Shown here piece by piece: positions 15,889 through 25,576 of a stretch of DNA of 64,000 bases (position 1 is the first letter of the stretch; every line of letters starts with the position of its first letter). The position numbers and the translations under genes are program-made. The stretch comes from Rhodococcus sp. ABRD24. Its GTDB lineage: Bacteria > Actinomycetota > Actinomycetes > Mycobacteriales > Mycobacteriaceae. The stretch spans positions 2,604,001 to 2,668,000 of the forward strand of contig NZ_CP035319.1 in the NCBI RefSeq assembly GCF_004328705.1. The letters are read 5' to 3'. The notes beneath the pieces were generated by a model. That model worked only from the letters and a program-made list of their open reading frames with translations, did no database searches and was not told the DNA's origin.

Positions 15889-16440
15889 TCAATCCTTGAG
15901 TACAACCACCCGGCGGGACGGCTCGGCGCCCTCGCTCTCACTGGAGACGCCGGCGACCTTCGCGACGGCGTCGTGCACGATTTTGCGCTCGAACGGCGTC
16001 ATCGGGGTCAGCTCCTCGCGCTCACCAGACGCTAGAACGCGCTCCGCGGCGGCCTTACCCAGTGCGCTGAGTTCCTCGCGTCGTCCGGCACGCCAGCCAG
16101 CTACGTCGAGCATCAGGCGGCTACGCTCGCCGGTCGACTGCTGCACAGCCAAGCGAGTCAGCTCCTGTAGCGCATCGAGCACCTCGCCCTTGCGGCCGAC
16201 CAGCTTTGCCAGGTCGTCGCCGCCGTCAATGCTGACAACTGCACGATCACCCTCGACGTCGAGGTCGATATCACCGTCGAAGTCCAGGACGTCGAGCAGC
16301 TGCTCGAGGTAGTCGCCAGCGATCTCGCCTTCCTCGATCAGATCGTCCTCGACATCGGTTTCCGCATTCTGAGTCTCGAGTACCACGTCTGTGCCCTCCC
16401 TGTTCTCACCGGCCCGGGCGGTGTCCTGCTCACTGGTCAT
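15889..16440 (-). CDS. jag: Jag/KhpB RNA-binding protein (KH and R3H domains)
   Basis: 183 residues. An acidic N-terminal tail (1-55) precedes a KH-type domain with the GxxG-like loop [15 protein letters not shown]-terminal R3H domain follows with the signature [14 protein letters not shown]. It binds RNA and is linked to cell elongation and division in Gram-positive bacteria. It follows yidC by 21 bases, the conserved order, and ends at a strong terminator. Confidence 0.93.
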   Translation of the reverse strand: MTSEQDTARAGENREGTDVVLETQNAETDVEDDLIEEGEIAGDYLEQLLDVLDFDGDIDLDVEGDRAVVSIDGGDDLAKLVGRKGEVLDALQELTRLAVQQSTGERSRLMLDVAGWRAGRREELSALGKAAAERVLASGEREELTPMTPFERKIVHDAVAKVAGVSSESEGAEPSRRVVVLKD

Positions 16441-16461
16441 CGTCGTTCTCTCTTCTCGAGG

Positions 16462-17541
16462 TCAGCGCCGCTTGCGCTTGTTGCTCTTGGGGCGATTCGC
16501 AGCCGGGCGTGGCTTCGGTTTCTGCCGCGGGGACGTCGATCCACCGCTTCCGGACGCATCTCGAGCCTCGGGGGTGTCATCAGCCTGCACCTCGTCGTCG
16601 CTCGCGGCAGGGGCTTGCGCCCCCTTCTTCTTGTCCAGCGACGGGCGCACACCCGGCTTGGGTGCGTTGTCGGCACGACGCTCGAGCGCGGCCCGCTTCT
16701 TGGCGTCTTCCTCCGAGTCGATCTTGCGGAACACCAGGTGCTGCTGCGCGTAGGTCCAGATATTGTTCGACACCCAGTACAGGAGGATCGCGATCATCAG
16801 GAAGGGGCCACCGACGAGCACGCCGAGCGGGAACACCCACAGCGCAAGCTTGTTCATGATCGCCGACTGCGGGTTGGCGGCGGCAGCCTCACTCTGACGA
16901 GCCACCGATGCCCGCGAGTTGAAGTGCGTCGCGATCGATGCGATCACCATCAGCGGAATGGAGACTGCCGCTACGTTCAGGACCGTCGGCACGGTGCCGT
17001 ACTCACCGAACGACTGCAGCGTCTCCTTCGGCATCGTGATGTACGACGAGATCGGGGCGCCGAACAGGCGGGCACTCAAGAACGACTGGACGTCGGCCGA
17101 GCTGAAGAAGTAGTTCGCGGTGTTGGCGTTCTCCTCGACCGACATACCAAGCTGGCCGAAGCCTTCGCCTGTGCGGTTGAACGAGCGCAGCACATGGAAC
17201 AGGCCGATGAACACCGGCGCCTGCAACAGCACCGGCAGGCAACCCATGATCGGGTTGAAGCCGTGCTCCTTCTGGAGCTTCTGCATCTCGACCGCCATGC
17301 GCTGGCGGTCCTTGGAGTACTTCTTCTGTAGCGCCTTGATCTGCGGCTGCAGTTCCTGCATCTGCCGCGTAGTGCGCACCTGCTTCACGAACGGCTTGTA
17401 GAGGATGGCGCGCAGCGTGAAGACGAGGAACATGACGGACAGCGCCCACGCGAATCCGTTGTCAGCTCCGAGAACGGCGCCGAACACCTTGTGCCAGACC
17501 CACAGGATCCCGGACACCGGATAGTAAATGATGTCGAGCAC
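16462..17541 (-). CDS. yidC: Membrane protein insertase YidC (Oxa1 type)
   Basis: 359 residues. Transmembrane segments lie near the N-terminus ([19 protein letters not shown] and [18 protein letters not shown]), around 105-125 ([20 protein letters not shown]), and at 190-270. The conserved hydrophilic-groove arginine is in FTLRAIL. The C-terminal 90 residues form a long basic tail rich in Lys/Pro. It inserts membrane proteins with or without SecYEG. It lies between yidD and jag in the rpmH-rnpA-yidD-yidC-jag cluster. Confidence 0.95.
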   Translation of the reverse strand: MLDIIYYPVSGILWVWHKVFGAVLGADNGFAWALSVMFLVFTLRAILYKPFVKQVRTTRQMQELQPQIKALQKKYSKDRQRMAVEMQKLQKEHGFNPIMGCLPVLLQAPVFIGLFHVLRSFNRTGEGFGQLGMSVEENANTANYFFSSADVQSFLSARLFGAPISSYITMPKETLQSFGEYGTVPTVLNVAAVSIPLMVIASIATHFNSRASVARQSEAAAANPQSAIMNKLALWVFPLGVLVGGPFLMIAILLYWVSNNIWTYAQQHLVFRKIDSEEDAKKRAALERRADNAPKPGVRPSLDKKKGAQAPAASDDEVQADDTPEARDASGSGGSTSPRQKPKPRPAANRPKSNKRKRR

Positions 17542-17616
17542 GGCTCTAAGTACTCCTCTGTTCGTCCACGTTCACCACACCGTGGTGTTGGGCAAGTATC
17601 GGGCAAGCGCGGCGCA

Positions 17617-17955
17617 TCATTCCGGACTCGCATGATGGATGTGCCGTCCACGTCGTTCCGGGACGGGATCCCACCCACCAGGGTGCCAGGGCGCGCACTT
17701 CACCAGCCGCACGACGCTCAACGCCGAACCCTTCACTGCACCGTGGGTCCGTAGCGCGTCGACCGCGTACTCGCTGCACGTCGGCATGAACCGACACGTA
17801 GGCAGGCGCAGGGGGGACACGTACGTCCGGTACAGCTCGATCAGAAAGATGAGGGCTCTTGCGGGCAGGGAACGCAGCGTCATCCACGAAGTGACGACAA
17901 ACGACGAGGAGCGCGGACCGGATTCGGTCCGCGCCTCGTCGGTTTCATTGCTCAT
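17617..17955 (-). CDS. yidD: Membrane protein insertion efficiency factor YidD
   Basis: 112 residues. The three-cysteine signature [19 protein letters not shown] and the later [11 protein letters not shown] are diagnostic of the DUF37/YidD family. It assists YidC-dependent insertion. Its ATG (17953-17955) overlaps the rnpA stop (17952-17954) as ATGA, so translation is coupled. Confidence 0.95.
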   Translation of the reverse strand: MSNETDEARTESGPRSSSFVVTSWMTLRSLPARALIFLIELYRTYVSPLRLPTCRFMPTCSEYAVDALRTHGAVKGSALSVVRLVKCAPWHPGGWDPVPERRGRHIHHASPE

Positions 17956-18329
17956 GCGGGGGTACCTGCACCGGCGAGAAGATTCAGCTTCTCGAGCACG
18001 GAACGCAGCTGTTTGTCGAGTTCCTGGGAACTGGCAGTCGCTGAACCCGGCAACGCGCGAATCACCACATCGGTGTCCACCGGAACGGTATCGACCAACC
18101 CGGCACAGATATGACGAAACCGGCGGGCGACTCGATGTCGAATCACCGCCGGTCCGACAGCTTTACTGACGACGAGCCCGAAACGGGGCCCGCCATGACT
18201 CACCAAAGACTCGGCCTGTCCACGCTCGAGAGCGTGGACGACCAGGTCTCGTCTACCCATTCGACGCCCGCGGCGCACAGTTGCGGAAAAATCCACACGC
18301 CGGCGCAGGCGGTACGGCTCAGGTAACAC
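17952..18329 (-). CDS. rnpA: Ribonuclease P protein component
   Basis: 125 residues from a GTG at 18329. It begins [21 protein letters not shown] and has the conserved RNR-like segment ([14 protein letters not shown]; slightly variant) and the FGLVVSK motif. It is the protein cofactor of RNase P for tRNA 5' maturation. It lies between rpmH and yidD and overlaps yidD by three bases. Confidence 0.95.
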   Translation of the reverse strand: MLPEPYRLRRRVDFSATVRRGRRMGRRDLVVHALERGQAESLVSHGGPRFGLVVSKAVGPAVIRHRVARRFRHICAGLVDTVPVDTDVVIRALPGSATASSQELDKQLRSVLEKLNLLAGAGTPA

Positions 18330-18355
18330 CCCGAGCTCCCGAACTCAGGTTCGGA

Positions 18356-18499
18356 TCAGGCGGTGAGCTCGCCGCGGCCCTTGCGGCGACGCGCCGAAAC
18401 GATTGCACGACCCGCACGGGTCCGCATACGAAGACGGAAGCCGTGAACGCGCGCGCGGCGGCGATTGTTCGGCTGGAACGTCCGCTTGCCCTTGGCCAC
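18356..18499 (-). CDS. rpmH: 50S ribosomal protein L34
   Basis: 47 residues from the GTG at 18499: starts [20 protein letters not shown] and ends GRGELTA. GAGGAG lies upstream on the minus strand. It heads the leftward origin operon; its promoter must lie in the spacer shared with dnaA. Confidence 0.97.
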   Translation of the reverse strand: MAKGKRTFQPNNRRRARVHGFRLRMRTRAGRAIVSARRRKGRGELTA

Positions 18500-19195
18500 G
18501 GTCAACACTCCTCGAAGCTCGGTGACGCCGGTCGGCGTCGGTCTAACATTTCTGTGGAAACTCTGATGCCCCGACGATCGGGACAGACGTGCGGACCAGA
18601 GCCAGCGCACATCCTCCACCATCGGGTGACTGTTCGAGGGTACTGACCGTCACCGGCAAGGTCAAACCGGTGCCGATCCCCGATTCCCGCCCGCGCCCAG
18701 TCGCCACACATCGCGGCACCCAGCCTGCCCCGCGACACAGGCCTGTGGGACCTCTGCGAGACGGTTACACCGAGTTGCTCGGAATCACTGTGGACAAACC
18801 TCGCGGTTGCTACCGTTCCTCTATGGTCTTACCGAAACGAGCGACGCCACCGTAGGTCCTGAGCGTCACTCGTCTCGAATCCCGGCGACACTCGAGAGCC
18901 GGGACTGTTAGGCAACTAACACCCACGCGTCCGGCCCGAACCGACGCAACCAGCGCCACAAACTCACTTCACCGGAGCATTCCGCCAGGTGAGAGCCATG
19001 ACCCTCCGGTCAGCGTCAATGCGCGACCCGAGCCGGCCTCATACTCGAGTGTTGTCCACATCTGTGGATAATTGTGTGGAAACAATGATCAGGTGGCATA
19101 TTCGTTGCCCAGTACGGGGTCCAGCCTCACCGGGGGGAGCTCAACCGACAACCACGGCGCCGGGCCGGCAAGCCCGCACACGGGGAGGACGCACA
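18500..19195. promoter_or_regulatory. rpmH-dnaA divergent spacer with DnaA boxes
   Basis: This 696-bp region carries promoters for the leftward rpmH and rightward dnaA transcription units. DnaA boxes: TGTGGACAA at 18789-18797 (reverse of TTGTCCACA), TTGTCCACA at 19052-19060 and TGTGGATAA at 19063-19071 (reverse of TTATCCACA). The last two form a close inverted pair about 125 bases before dnaA, suggesting autoregulation. No credible gene was seen here. Confidence 0.8.
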
Positions 19196-20794
19196 GTGAA
19201 CGACGATCCGAACGCCTTGGCGCATGTCTGGATCGACGTAGTTGCAGAGCTAACCTCCGACTCCGGTGACGGCACGCCGCTGACCAAGGCACACAAAGCA
19301 TGGTTGGCCCTGGTCAAGCCGCTGACGTACGCCCAGGGATTCGCTCTTCTATCGGTCCCGTCCCCGCTCGCACAGGAAGCGATAGAACGCGATCTCCGCG
19401 AGCCGATCCTGCGTGCCCTCAACCGTCATCTCGGCCAGAAGGTCGAGGGACTCGGCGTCCGCATCGCCCCGCCATCCGAGCACGATTCCGCCACCGATGA
19501 ACCCGAACCTGTGTCTCGAGACAGTGAGCAGGTCTCGGCCGCTGTCTACACCGGCACCGGGTACTCGCACGCCGGATCCGAGACCACCGAATCGGGCGCC
19601 TTCCGGCGCCGACACCTGGGTATGGGTGCAGGAGAAGTGGCAGCACCCGACGCCGATCACGAGGAAGTCGATGACGATCGTGAGGCGCTGGCCAGCGTGC
19701 ACGAATCGTGGCCGTCGTACTTCACCAAACCACCCGCCGGACCGTCTACCGGGGCCACGCGGGCCAACAGCCTCAATGCGAAATACACGTTCGACACGTT
19801 CGTCATCGGCGCCTCCAACCGATTTGCGCACGCCGCGGCGGTCGCGATCGCCGAGGCACCGGCTCGGGCCTACAATCCCCTGTTCATCTGGGGTGCCTCT
19901 GGTCTCGGCAAGACACATCTGCTCCACGCCGCCGGGCACTACGCCCAGCGGCTGTTCCCCGGGATGCGCGTCAAGTACGTTTCCACCGAGGAGTTCACGA
20001 ACGACTTCATCAACAGTCTTCGCGACGACCGTAAGGTCGCTTTCAAGCGGCGCTACCGCGAGACCGACATCCTGCTCGTCGACGACATCCAGTTCATCGA
20101 GGGCAAGGAAGGTATCCAGGAAGAGTTCTTCCACACCTTCAACACGCTGCACAATGCGAACAAGCAGATAGTGGTGTCGTCCGACCGCCCGCCCAAGCAA
20201 CTGGCCACCCTCGAGGAACGCTTGCGAACCCGCTTCGAGTGGGGCCTGATCACCGACGTCCAGCCGCCGGAGCTCGAGACGCGGATCGCGATCCTGTCCA
20301 AGAAGGCCCGGATGGACCGGTTGGACGTCCCACACGACGTCCTCGAGCTGATCGCCAGCCGGATCGAACGCAACATCCGCGAACTCGAGGGTGCGCTCAT
20401 TCGCGTGACCGCCTTCGCATCCCTCAACCGTCAGGCACTGGATCTCACCCTCGCCGAAGTGGTGCTGCGGGATCTGATGCCTGATTCGGCGGCGCTCGAG
20501 ATCAACGCGGCAACGATCATGGCGGTGACCGCCGAGTACTTCAATATCTCGATCGACGACCTGTGTGGCCCTGGTAAGGCCCGGCCACTGGCCCAGGCTC
20601 GGCAGATCGCGATGTATCTGTGCCGCGAGCTGACGGACCTGTCGCTGCCCAAAATCGGTCAGACATTCGGCCGCGATCACACCACAGTCATGTACGCGGA
20701 CAAGAAGATCCGCAAGGAAATGACCGAACGGCGCAAGGTGTACGACCAGGTCCAGGAACTCACCGCCCGCATCAAGCAGCGCTCCAAGAGCTGA
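19196..20794 (+). CDS. dnaA: Chromosomal replication initiator DnaA
   Basis: 532 residues from the GTG at 19196, with GGGGAGGAC about eight bases upstream; the start [12 protein letters not shown] matches the family. Domain I is about 1-90, followed by a long acidic linker. The AAA+ domain has Walker [10 protein letters not shown] and Walker [10 protein letters not shown]. Domain IV binds DNA, with the signature [14 protein letters not shown]. It opens oriC by binding the boxes at 20927 onward and probably controls its own gene through those at 19052-19071. Confidence 0.98.
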   Translation: MNDDPNALAHVWIDVVAELTSDSGDGTPLTKAHKAWLALVKPLTYAQGFALLSVPSPLAQEAIERDLREPILRALNRHLGQKVEGLGVRIAPPSEHDSATDEPEPVSRDSEQVSAAVYTGTGYSHAGSETTESGAFRRRHLGMGAGEVAAPDADHEEVDDDREALASVHESWPSYFTKPPAGPSTGATRANSLNAKYTFDTFVIGASNRFAHAAAVAIAEAPARAYNPLFIWGASGLGKTHLLHAAGHYAQRLFPGMRVKYVSTEEFTNDFINSLRDDRKVAFKRRYRETDILLVDDIQFIEGKEGIQEEFFHTFNTLHNANKQIVVSSDRPPKQLATLEERLRTRFEWGLITDVQPPELETRIAILSKKARMDRLDVPHDVLELIASRIERNIRELEGALIRVTAFASLNRQALDLTLAEVVLRDLMPDSAALEINAATIMAVTAEYFNISIDDLCGPGKARPLAQARQIAMYLCRELTDLSLPKIGQTFGRDHTTVMYADKKIRKEMTERRKVYDQVQELTARIKQRSKS

Positions 20795-21304
20795 GTCGAG
20801 CGCTCACCTGCCCTGCGTGTCAGGGGCTGTCAGTTGCTCCGCTCGCAGACATCCGCACGGCGTTTTGCCGTGCGGATGTCGTGTCTTCCGAGTGACTCGA
20901 GACATGCCCGACAAAGAATTCACATCTGTGGATAAGTATGTGTATAAGATGGAATCGCTGTGGAGAACTGCGGGAAAAGTTCGAACAGTCTCGAGGTGTC
21001 CACATGGGGCGCCGATTCGTCCTCGAGTACATCCTCGAGACGTCCCCATGTCTCGAGGATGCGAGGCCAGGGCCTTCAGGGGTTCATCCACAGATTCCAC
21101 AGTGCCTATTACTGTTATTGAAGTCTTCTCTGAAGAAGTTCTTTGAAAACAAGCCTTGGGGACAGCTGCTGTTCACAGCCCTCCTCGAGGGTCTCGAGAT
21201 GCCGGGCATCGGCTTTCCAACTCGGGCCTCGAAGGCATACGGTGTGCTGCGGCCGCTGTGTCAGACTGCAAACGCAGCCCCATACCGCCGTTGAAGAGAT
21301 GTCC
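20795..21304. other. oriC: Chromosomal replication origin oriC
   Basis: The dnaA-dnaN spacer is the mycobacterial oriC position. DnaA boxes include TGTGGATAA (20927-20935) and TGTGTATAA (20939-20947), 12 bp apart. Weaker forms are GTGTCCACA (20997-21005), TCATCCACA (21084-21092) and GATTCCACA (21093-21101). An AT-richer stretch (about 21104-21150) is a candidate unwinding element. Seven CTCGAG hexamers lie between 20896 and 21198. GC skew of flanking genes diverges from here. Confidence 0.9.
20848..20880. terminator. Stem-loop after dnaA
   Basis: A perfect 14-bp stem (20848-20861 with 20867-20880) closes a GTTTT loop, 54 bases after the dnaA stop. There is no clear T-run downstream. It probably terminates or protects dnaA mRNA at the left edge of oriC. 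Confidence 0.6.
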
Positions 21305-21331
21305 ATGCCTACCGAGAGGAACACCCGAGCG

Positions 21332-22516
21332 ATGGAGCTTGGAAGTATGAAGTTTCGCGTTGCTCGGGAAGACTTCGCCGATTCCGTCGCATGGGTCGCG
21401 CGTAGCCTGCCCTCACGGCCCCCGGTGCCGGTTCTCGGTGGTGTGCTCCTCGGTGCCGACGAGCACGGCCTGACCGTCTCCGGCTTCGACTACGAGGTCT
21501 CCGCTCAGGTGCGTGTCTCTGCCGAAGTCACCGTCTCCGGCCAGGTTCTGGTCTCCGGCAAACTGCTCGCGGACATCACCCGATCGCTGCCCAACAAGCC
21601 TGTCGACGTAACTCTCGACGGCACCCGCGTGCTCATCACGTGCGGCAGCGCCAAATTCTCGCTTCCCACCATGCCGGTAGAGGATTACCCGCAGCTGCCG
21701 ACCCTGCCGCAGCAGACCGGATCGCTACCCGTGGAACTGTTCTCGGAGGCTGTCGGCCAGGTCGCCGTCGCAGCCGGCAAGGACGACACCCTGCCGATGC
21801 TCACCGGTATCCGCGTCGAGATCGAGGGCACCACCATCGTGCTCGCGGCCACTGACCGGTTCCGGCTCGCAGTCCGTCAGCTCGAGTGGATGCCGGCATC
21901 CCCTGACACATCCGCCGCAGTCCTGGTTCCGGCAAAGACGTTGTCCGAGTCCGCGAAGACTTTGGGTGGCAACACCGTTTCGCCCGTGGAACTCGCGCTC
22001 GGTGCTGGTTCGTCGGTCGGTACCGAGGGCATGCTCGGCATCGTTTCGGACGGTCGCCGCACCACCACCCGCCTACTCGATGCAGAGTTCCCCAAGTTCC
22101 GGCAATTGCTCCCGCCCGAACACACTGCGATGGCAACCGTAGAAGTGGCGCCACTGGTCGAGGCCATCAAGCGCGTCGCGCTCGTCGCCGAGCGAGGTGC
22201 GCAGGTGCGGCTCGAGTTCAGCGGCGACGGTCTACTGCTGTCGGCCGGTGGCGACGATGCCGGCCGCGCCGAGGAAGCGCTCGAGGCGAATTTCCAGGGT
22301 GAACCCCTCACCATCGCGTTCAACCCGGGCTACCTCATCGACGGGCTCGGCTCCCTGCACTCGGAGCGGGTCCTGTTCGGATTCACCACTCCGAGCCGTC
22401 CCGCGGTACTGCGTCCCGCCGGTGAGGACGAGCCCGAGCGAGGCGACTCCGGCGCCTTCACTGCGCCAGAGAGCGAGTACACCTATCTGCTGATGCCCGT
22501 GCGCCTACCCGGCTGA
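21332..22516 (+). CDS. dnaN: DNA polymerase III beta sliding clamp
   Basis: 394 residues from the ATG at 21332 ([15 protein letters not shown]); in-frame ATGs at 21305 and 21347 are alternatives. The three clamp domains are recognisable by [22 protein letters not shown] and the C-terminal [10 protein letters not shown], which forms part of the ligand-binding cleft. It tethers polymerase III to DNA. It is followed by a remnant of gnd and then recF. Confidence 0.97.
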   Translation: MELGSMKFRVAREDFADSVAWVARSLPSRPPVPVLGGVLLGADEHGLTVSGFDYEVSAQVRVSAEVTVSGQVLVSGKLLADITRSLPNKPVDVTLDGTRVLITCGSAKFSLPTMPVEDYPQLPTLPQQTGSLPVELFSEAVGQVAVAAGKDDTLPMLTGIRVEIEGTTIVLAATDRFRLAVRQLEWMPASPDTSAAVLVPAKTLSESAKTLGGNTVSPVELALGAGSSVGTEGMLGIVSDGRRTTTRLLDAEFPKFRQLLPPEHTAMATVEVAPLVEAIKRVALVAERGAQVRLEFSGDGLLLSAGGDDAGRAEEALEANFQGEPLTIAFNPGYLIDGLGSLHSERVLFGFTTPSRPAVLRPAGEDEPERGDSGAFTAPESEYTYLLMPVRLPG

Positions 22517-22565
22517 GTCACTCGAGCCCGGCACGATTCACCCACTAGGGGAGGGACATCTCACG

Positions 22566-22754
22566 ATGCAGCTCGGACTGGTCGGACTGGGCAAGACGAG
22601 ATTCGGCCTGAGCGCGCGGCCGTGGGCACACAGTCGCAACATCATCGGGTACCGCCCGCCGGAGGTCAGCGGCCGAGGTCCACTCGCGGAGGATTCGGGG
22701 TTCGGCGGGCAGACGATCCGTTCGCCACGATTGGGAACGGCGTCCGAGAGCTAG
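22566..22754 (+). pseudogene. Remnant of gnd (6-phosphogluconate dehydrogenase), 62 codons
   Basis: It starts [10 protein letters not shown], the NAD(P)-binding N-terminus of the decarboxylating 6-phosphogluconate dehydrogenase that lies between dnaN and recF in M. smegmatis and relatives. Only scattered identity follows (IIGY and PEVS at the expected spacing), and the frame ends after 62 codons against about 300 in intact gnd. Most of the gene is deleted. The ribosome site GGGGAGGGA survives. The TAG (22752-22754) overlaps the recF GTG by one base, so this short frame may still feed ribosomes to recF. Confidence 0.75.
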
Positions 22755-23980
22755 TGTTCGTTCGCAAATTCTCCCTCCGAGACTTCCGGTCCTGGGATGG
22801 CGTCACAGTGGACCTCGAGCCCGGCTGCACGGTGTTCGTCGGTCGCAACGGCCACGGTAAGACGAATCTGCTCGAGGCGCTGGGGTACCTGTCCACGCTC
22901 TCCTCGCACCGCGTGTCCACGGACGCACCGCTCGTCCGGGCAGGGGCGCCCCAGGCCTATGCCGGTGCTCTGGTGGTCAACCATGGTCGTGAGCTCGGGA
23001 TCGACATCGAGATCAATGACGGGAAGGTCAACCGCGCGCGGATCAACCAGTCGCCGACGCGTCGGCCGCGCGAGCTCGTCGGGATCTTGCAGACGGTGCT
23101 GTTCGCGCCCGAGGACCTGTCACTGGTGCGCGGGGATCCCGGGGAACGGCGCCGGTTCCTCGACGAGCTGCTCACCTCCAGGATTCCGCGGATGGCCGCG
23201 GTGCGTGCCGATTACGACAAGGTGTTGCGACAGCGTTCGGCACTGCTCAAGACCGCCGGTGGCGCGCTGCGGCGCGGAGCCCGTTCGAATGACGGCGAGA
23301 ACGCTCTTGCCACTCTCGATGTCTGGGACGGACACTTGGCGATGCACGGCGCCCAGTTGCTCGAGGCTCGGCTGCGGCTGGTACACGATCTGGCTCCGCA
23401 CCTCGCAGCGTCGTACCGGTCGATCGCACCGGAGTCGCGGCCGGCCGGGGTGCGCTACCGTAGCAGCCTCGCTTCCTCTCTCCCTCCTGAATTCTATGAT
23501 CCTGCAAGGGAACCCGAACGCGATGACCTGGAACTGCTGGAGGCGAGCTTCTTGCACGAGCTGTCGGTGATGCGTTCCAAGGAGATCGAGCGCGGTGTGT
23601 GCCTGGTGGGTCCGCACCGTGACGACCTGGAGCTGTACCTTGGCGATCATCCTGCGAAAGGGTTTGCCAGCCATGGTGAATCGTGGTCGTTCGCACTGTC
23701 GCTGCGGCTGGCGGCCTTCTTCCTGCTGCGTGCTGACGGTAGCGACCCGGTTCTGATGCTCGATGACGTTTTCGCTGAGCTGGACCGGCGTAGACGAACC
23801 GCGCTCGCCTCTGTCGCCGCCGAGGCCGAGCAGGTCCTCATCACCGCCGCGGTGACCGAGGACCTGCCGGACGAGTTGACCGCGACCCGGTTCACCGTCG
23901 AGGCACATGACACCGACGGTGGCCGCATTTCGCGGCTCACCAGGTTCGACGAGGTCACGACGACGGGGGACGATCGATGA
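22754..23980 (+). CDS. recF: DNA replication and repair protein RecF
   Basis: 408 residues from the GTG at 22754. Walker A is GRNGHGKTN (about 31-39), and the signature and Walker B regions are [16 protein letters not shown] and [13 protein letters not shown]. It is an SMC-like ATPase that loads RecA at gaps. The start overlaps the stop of the gnd remnant (TAGTG), and its own stop overlaps the dciA start (ATGA). Confidence 0.96.
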   Translation: MFVRKFSLRDFRSWDGVTVDLEPGCTVFVGRNGHGKTNLLEALGYLSTLSSHRVSTDAPLVRAGAPQAYAGALVVNHGRELGIDIEINDGKVNRARINQSPTRRPRELVGILQTVLFAPEDLSLVRGDPGERRRFLDELLTSRIPRMAAVRADYDKVLRQRSALLKTAGGALRRGARSNDGENALATLDVWDGHLAMHGAQLLEARLRLVHDLAPHLAASYRSIAPESRPAGVRYRSSLASSLPPEFYDPAREPERDDLELLEASFLHELSVMRSKEIERGVCLVGPHRDDLELYLGDHPAKGFASHGESWSFALSLRLAAFFLLRADGSDPVLMLDDVFAELDRRRRTALASVAAEAEQVLITAAVTEDLPDELTATRFTVEAHDTDGGRISRLTRFDEVTTTGDDR

Positions 23981-24546
23981 CCGAGGAATCGGGCGACGAG
24001 CTCCGCCCCGAAACACCACAACCCGAACTCAAGGGCATAGATCTGGCGCGCCGCGCGCTCGAGGAGGCCCGCGCCGCGGCCAAGGCCAGCGGCAAGTCCG
24101 TGGGACAGGGCCGGTCGTCGCCGCGAGGCGGCGGTATCCGGGCGGTGCGCGGGCGGCGTCGGCGCAGCTGGTCCGGCCCGGGTCCCGACGATCGTGATCC
24201 ACAGACACTCGGTGCGCTGACCGGCGCGATCGCGAAGCAGCGCGGCTGGTCGACGAGGGTGTCCGAGGGCACGGTGCTGGGTCGTTGGACCCAGGTGGTA
24301 GGTGAGGACATTGCGGCACACGCCGAACCGACCGGCCTGCGCGAGGGCGTGCTCAGCGTATCCGCGGAATCCACGGCATGGGCGACCCAGCTCCGGATGA
24401 TGCAATCGCAGATTCTCGCGAAGATTGCGGCCGCCGTCGGGCACGGCGTGGTGACGTCGTTGCGGATCACCGGCCCGACCGCGCCCAGCTGGCGTAAGGG
24501 TGAACGCCATGTCCGTGGTCGCGGACCCCGCGATACCTACGGCTGA
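23977..24546 (+). CDS. dciA: DciA-like replicative helicase loader (DUF721)
   Basis: 189 residues, equivalent to Rv0004. The N-terminal half is Arg/Gly-rich and disordered. The C-terminal DUF721 domain (about 80-165) contains [18 protein letters not shown] and [15 protein letters not shown]. DciA interacts with DnaB helicase and is the loader in bacteria lacking DnaC. It is coupled to recF by an ATGA overlap. In relatives gyrB follows directly; here a three-gene operon intervenes. Confidence 0.9.
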   Translation: MTEESGDELRPETPQPELKGIDLARRALEEARAAAKASGKSVGQGRSSPRGGGIRAVRGRRRRSWSGPGPDDRDPQTLGALTGAIAKQRGWSTRVSEGTVLGRWTQVVGEDIAAHAEPTGLREGVLSVSAESTAWATQLRMMQSQILAKIAAAVGHGVVTSLRITGPTAPSWRKGERHVRGRGPRDTYG

Positions 24547-24577
24547 GCGGACCCTGGATCTGTCTGATACTCCATGT

Positions 24578-24603
24578 TACATTTAACTCACTTGGTGAGT
24601 GAA
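24578..24603 (+). promoter_or_regulatory. Promoter with palindromic operator before the oxygenase-like operon
   Basis: TACATT (24578-24583) is a plausible -10 box. It abuts the 21-bp palindrome TTAACTCAC-TTG-GTGAGTGAA (24583-24603), with a perfect ACTCAC/GTGAGT core plus matching TT/AA ends. An operator just after the -10 indicates repression, typically by a TetR or GntR protein. No regulator gene is adjacent, so it would act from elsewhere. Confidence 0.6.
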
Positions 24604-24673
24604 CTGGCTCACAGCGCTCCCTGCTTCGGCTGGGATTTGCGGTTCGGGCCTGAGTGAGTAACTGGGAGGCGTC

Positions 24674-25576
24674 ATGTCCGAAACGCACCCGCGGGTCCTC
24701 GACGAGCCGGAGCACATCCTGTTGCAGGCCCGCAACGTCGAGTTCGACTGGACCGGCCTGCCGATGCACTGGATTCCCGGCGACCCGTTCAGCACGCACG
24801 TGCTCAACGTGCTGCACCTGCTGCTGCCGGCGGGCGAGGACTGGTTTGTCGACACCTTCAAAGAGGCACTGCCACTGATTCAGGACGAGAGGCTGCGCGA
24901 GGACGTCGTCGGTTTCATCGGCCAGGAGGCGATGCACTCCAGCGCACACACGGGCGTGCTGGTCCATCTGAAGGCGAACGGCCTGGATCCGGCGCCGTTC
25001 ACGGAGCAGATGCACTGGACGTTCAGCAAGGTGCTCGGCCCCAAGCCGCTCACCGGTCGCCGCGCCGAGAACCACCTGATCGAGCGGCTCGCGATCATCG
25101 CGGCCATCGAGCACATCACCGCGTTCCTCGGCGACTGGGTGCTGGGCGCCGACGGTCTCGACCGTGCCGGCACCCACCCGACCATGCTCGACCTGTTGCG
25201 CTGGCACGGGTCCGAGGAGGTCGAGCACCGGTGTGTCGCTTATGACGTGATGCGTTACTTCGACAAGCGTGAGTCCCGGCGGATCCGCACGCAGCTCGTG
25301 GTCACGCCGATGATCGTATGGCTCTGGGTGCGTGGCACCCGGTACCTGATGTGGCACGATCCGGAGCTGGCGAACTGGTCGCCGCGGCGTCGGCGTCCGC
25401 ACCTCTCCGACTTCGTATCGGCCGGGCGACGCGGAACTTTGCCTACCGCAAGGGAACTGGCGCGCCGCATGTCCACCTACTTCCGACGGGACTACCACCC
25501 CAGCAAGGAAGGGTCGACCGCGCAGGCGGTGGCCTACCTGGCGTCCTCACCGGCGGCTCGGGCGGCAGTCCGGTGA
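24674..25576 (+). CDS. PF10118-like 'metal-dependent hydrolase', probable di-iron oxygenase
   Basis: 300 residues; GGGAGG precedes the ATG. It resembles the family annotated as predicted metal-dependent hydrolase (PF10118). I read a ferritin-like di-iron pattern: a glutamate in helix 1 (E55 or E64), E85-AM-H88, E146, and E182-VE-H185. That is E...ExxH...E...ExxH, the ligand set of non-haem di-iron oxygenases. The next gene, overlapping by GTGA, encodes a flavin/2Fe-2S reductase able to supply electrons, and the third an epoxide-hydrolase-like protein. I infer an oxygenase rather than a hydrolase. The substrate is unknown, possibly a fatty acid or steroid-like compound. Confidence 0.75.
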   Translation: MSETHPRVLDEPEHILLQARNVEFDWTGLPMHWIPGDPFSTHVLNVLHLLLPAGEDWFVDTFKEALPLIQDERLREDVVGFIGQEAMHSSAHTGVLVHLKANGLDPAPFTEQMHWTFSKVLGPKPLTGRRAENHLIERLAIIAAIEHITAFLGDWVLGADGLDRAGTHPTMLDLLRWHGSEEVEHRCVAYDVMRYFDKRESRRIRTQLVVTPMIVWLWVRGTRYLMWHDPELANWSPRRRRPHLSDFVSAGRRGTLPTARELARRMSTYFRRDYHPSKEGSTAQAVAYLASSPAARAAVR

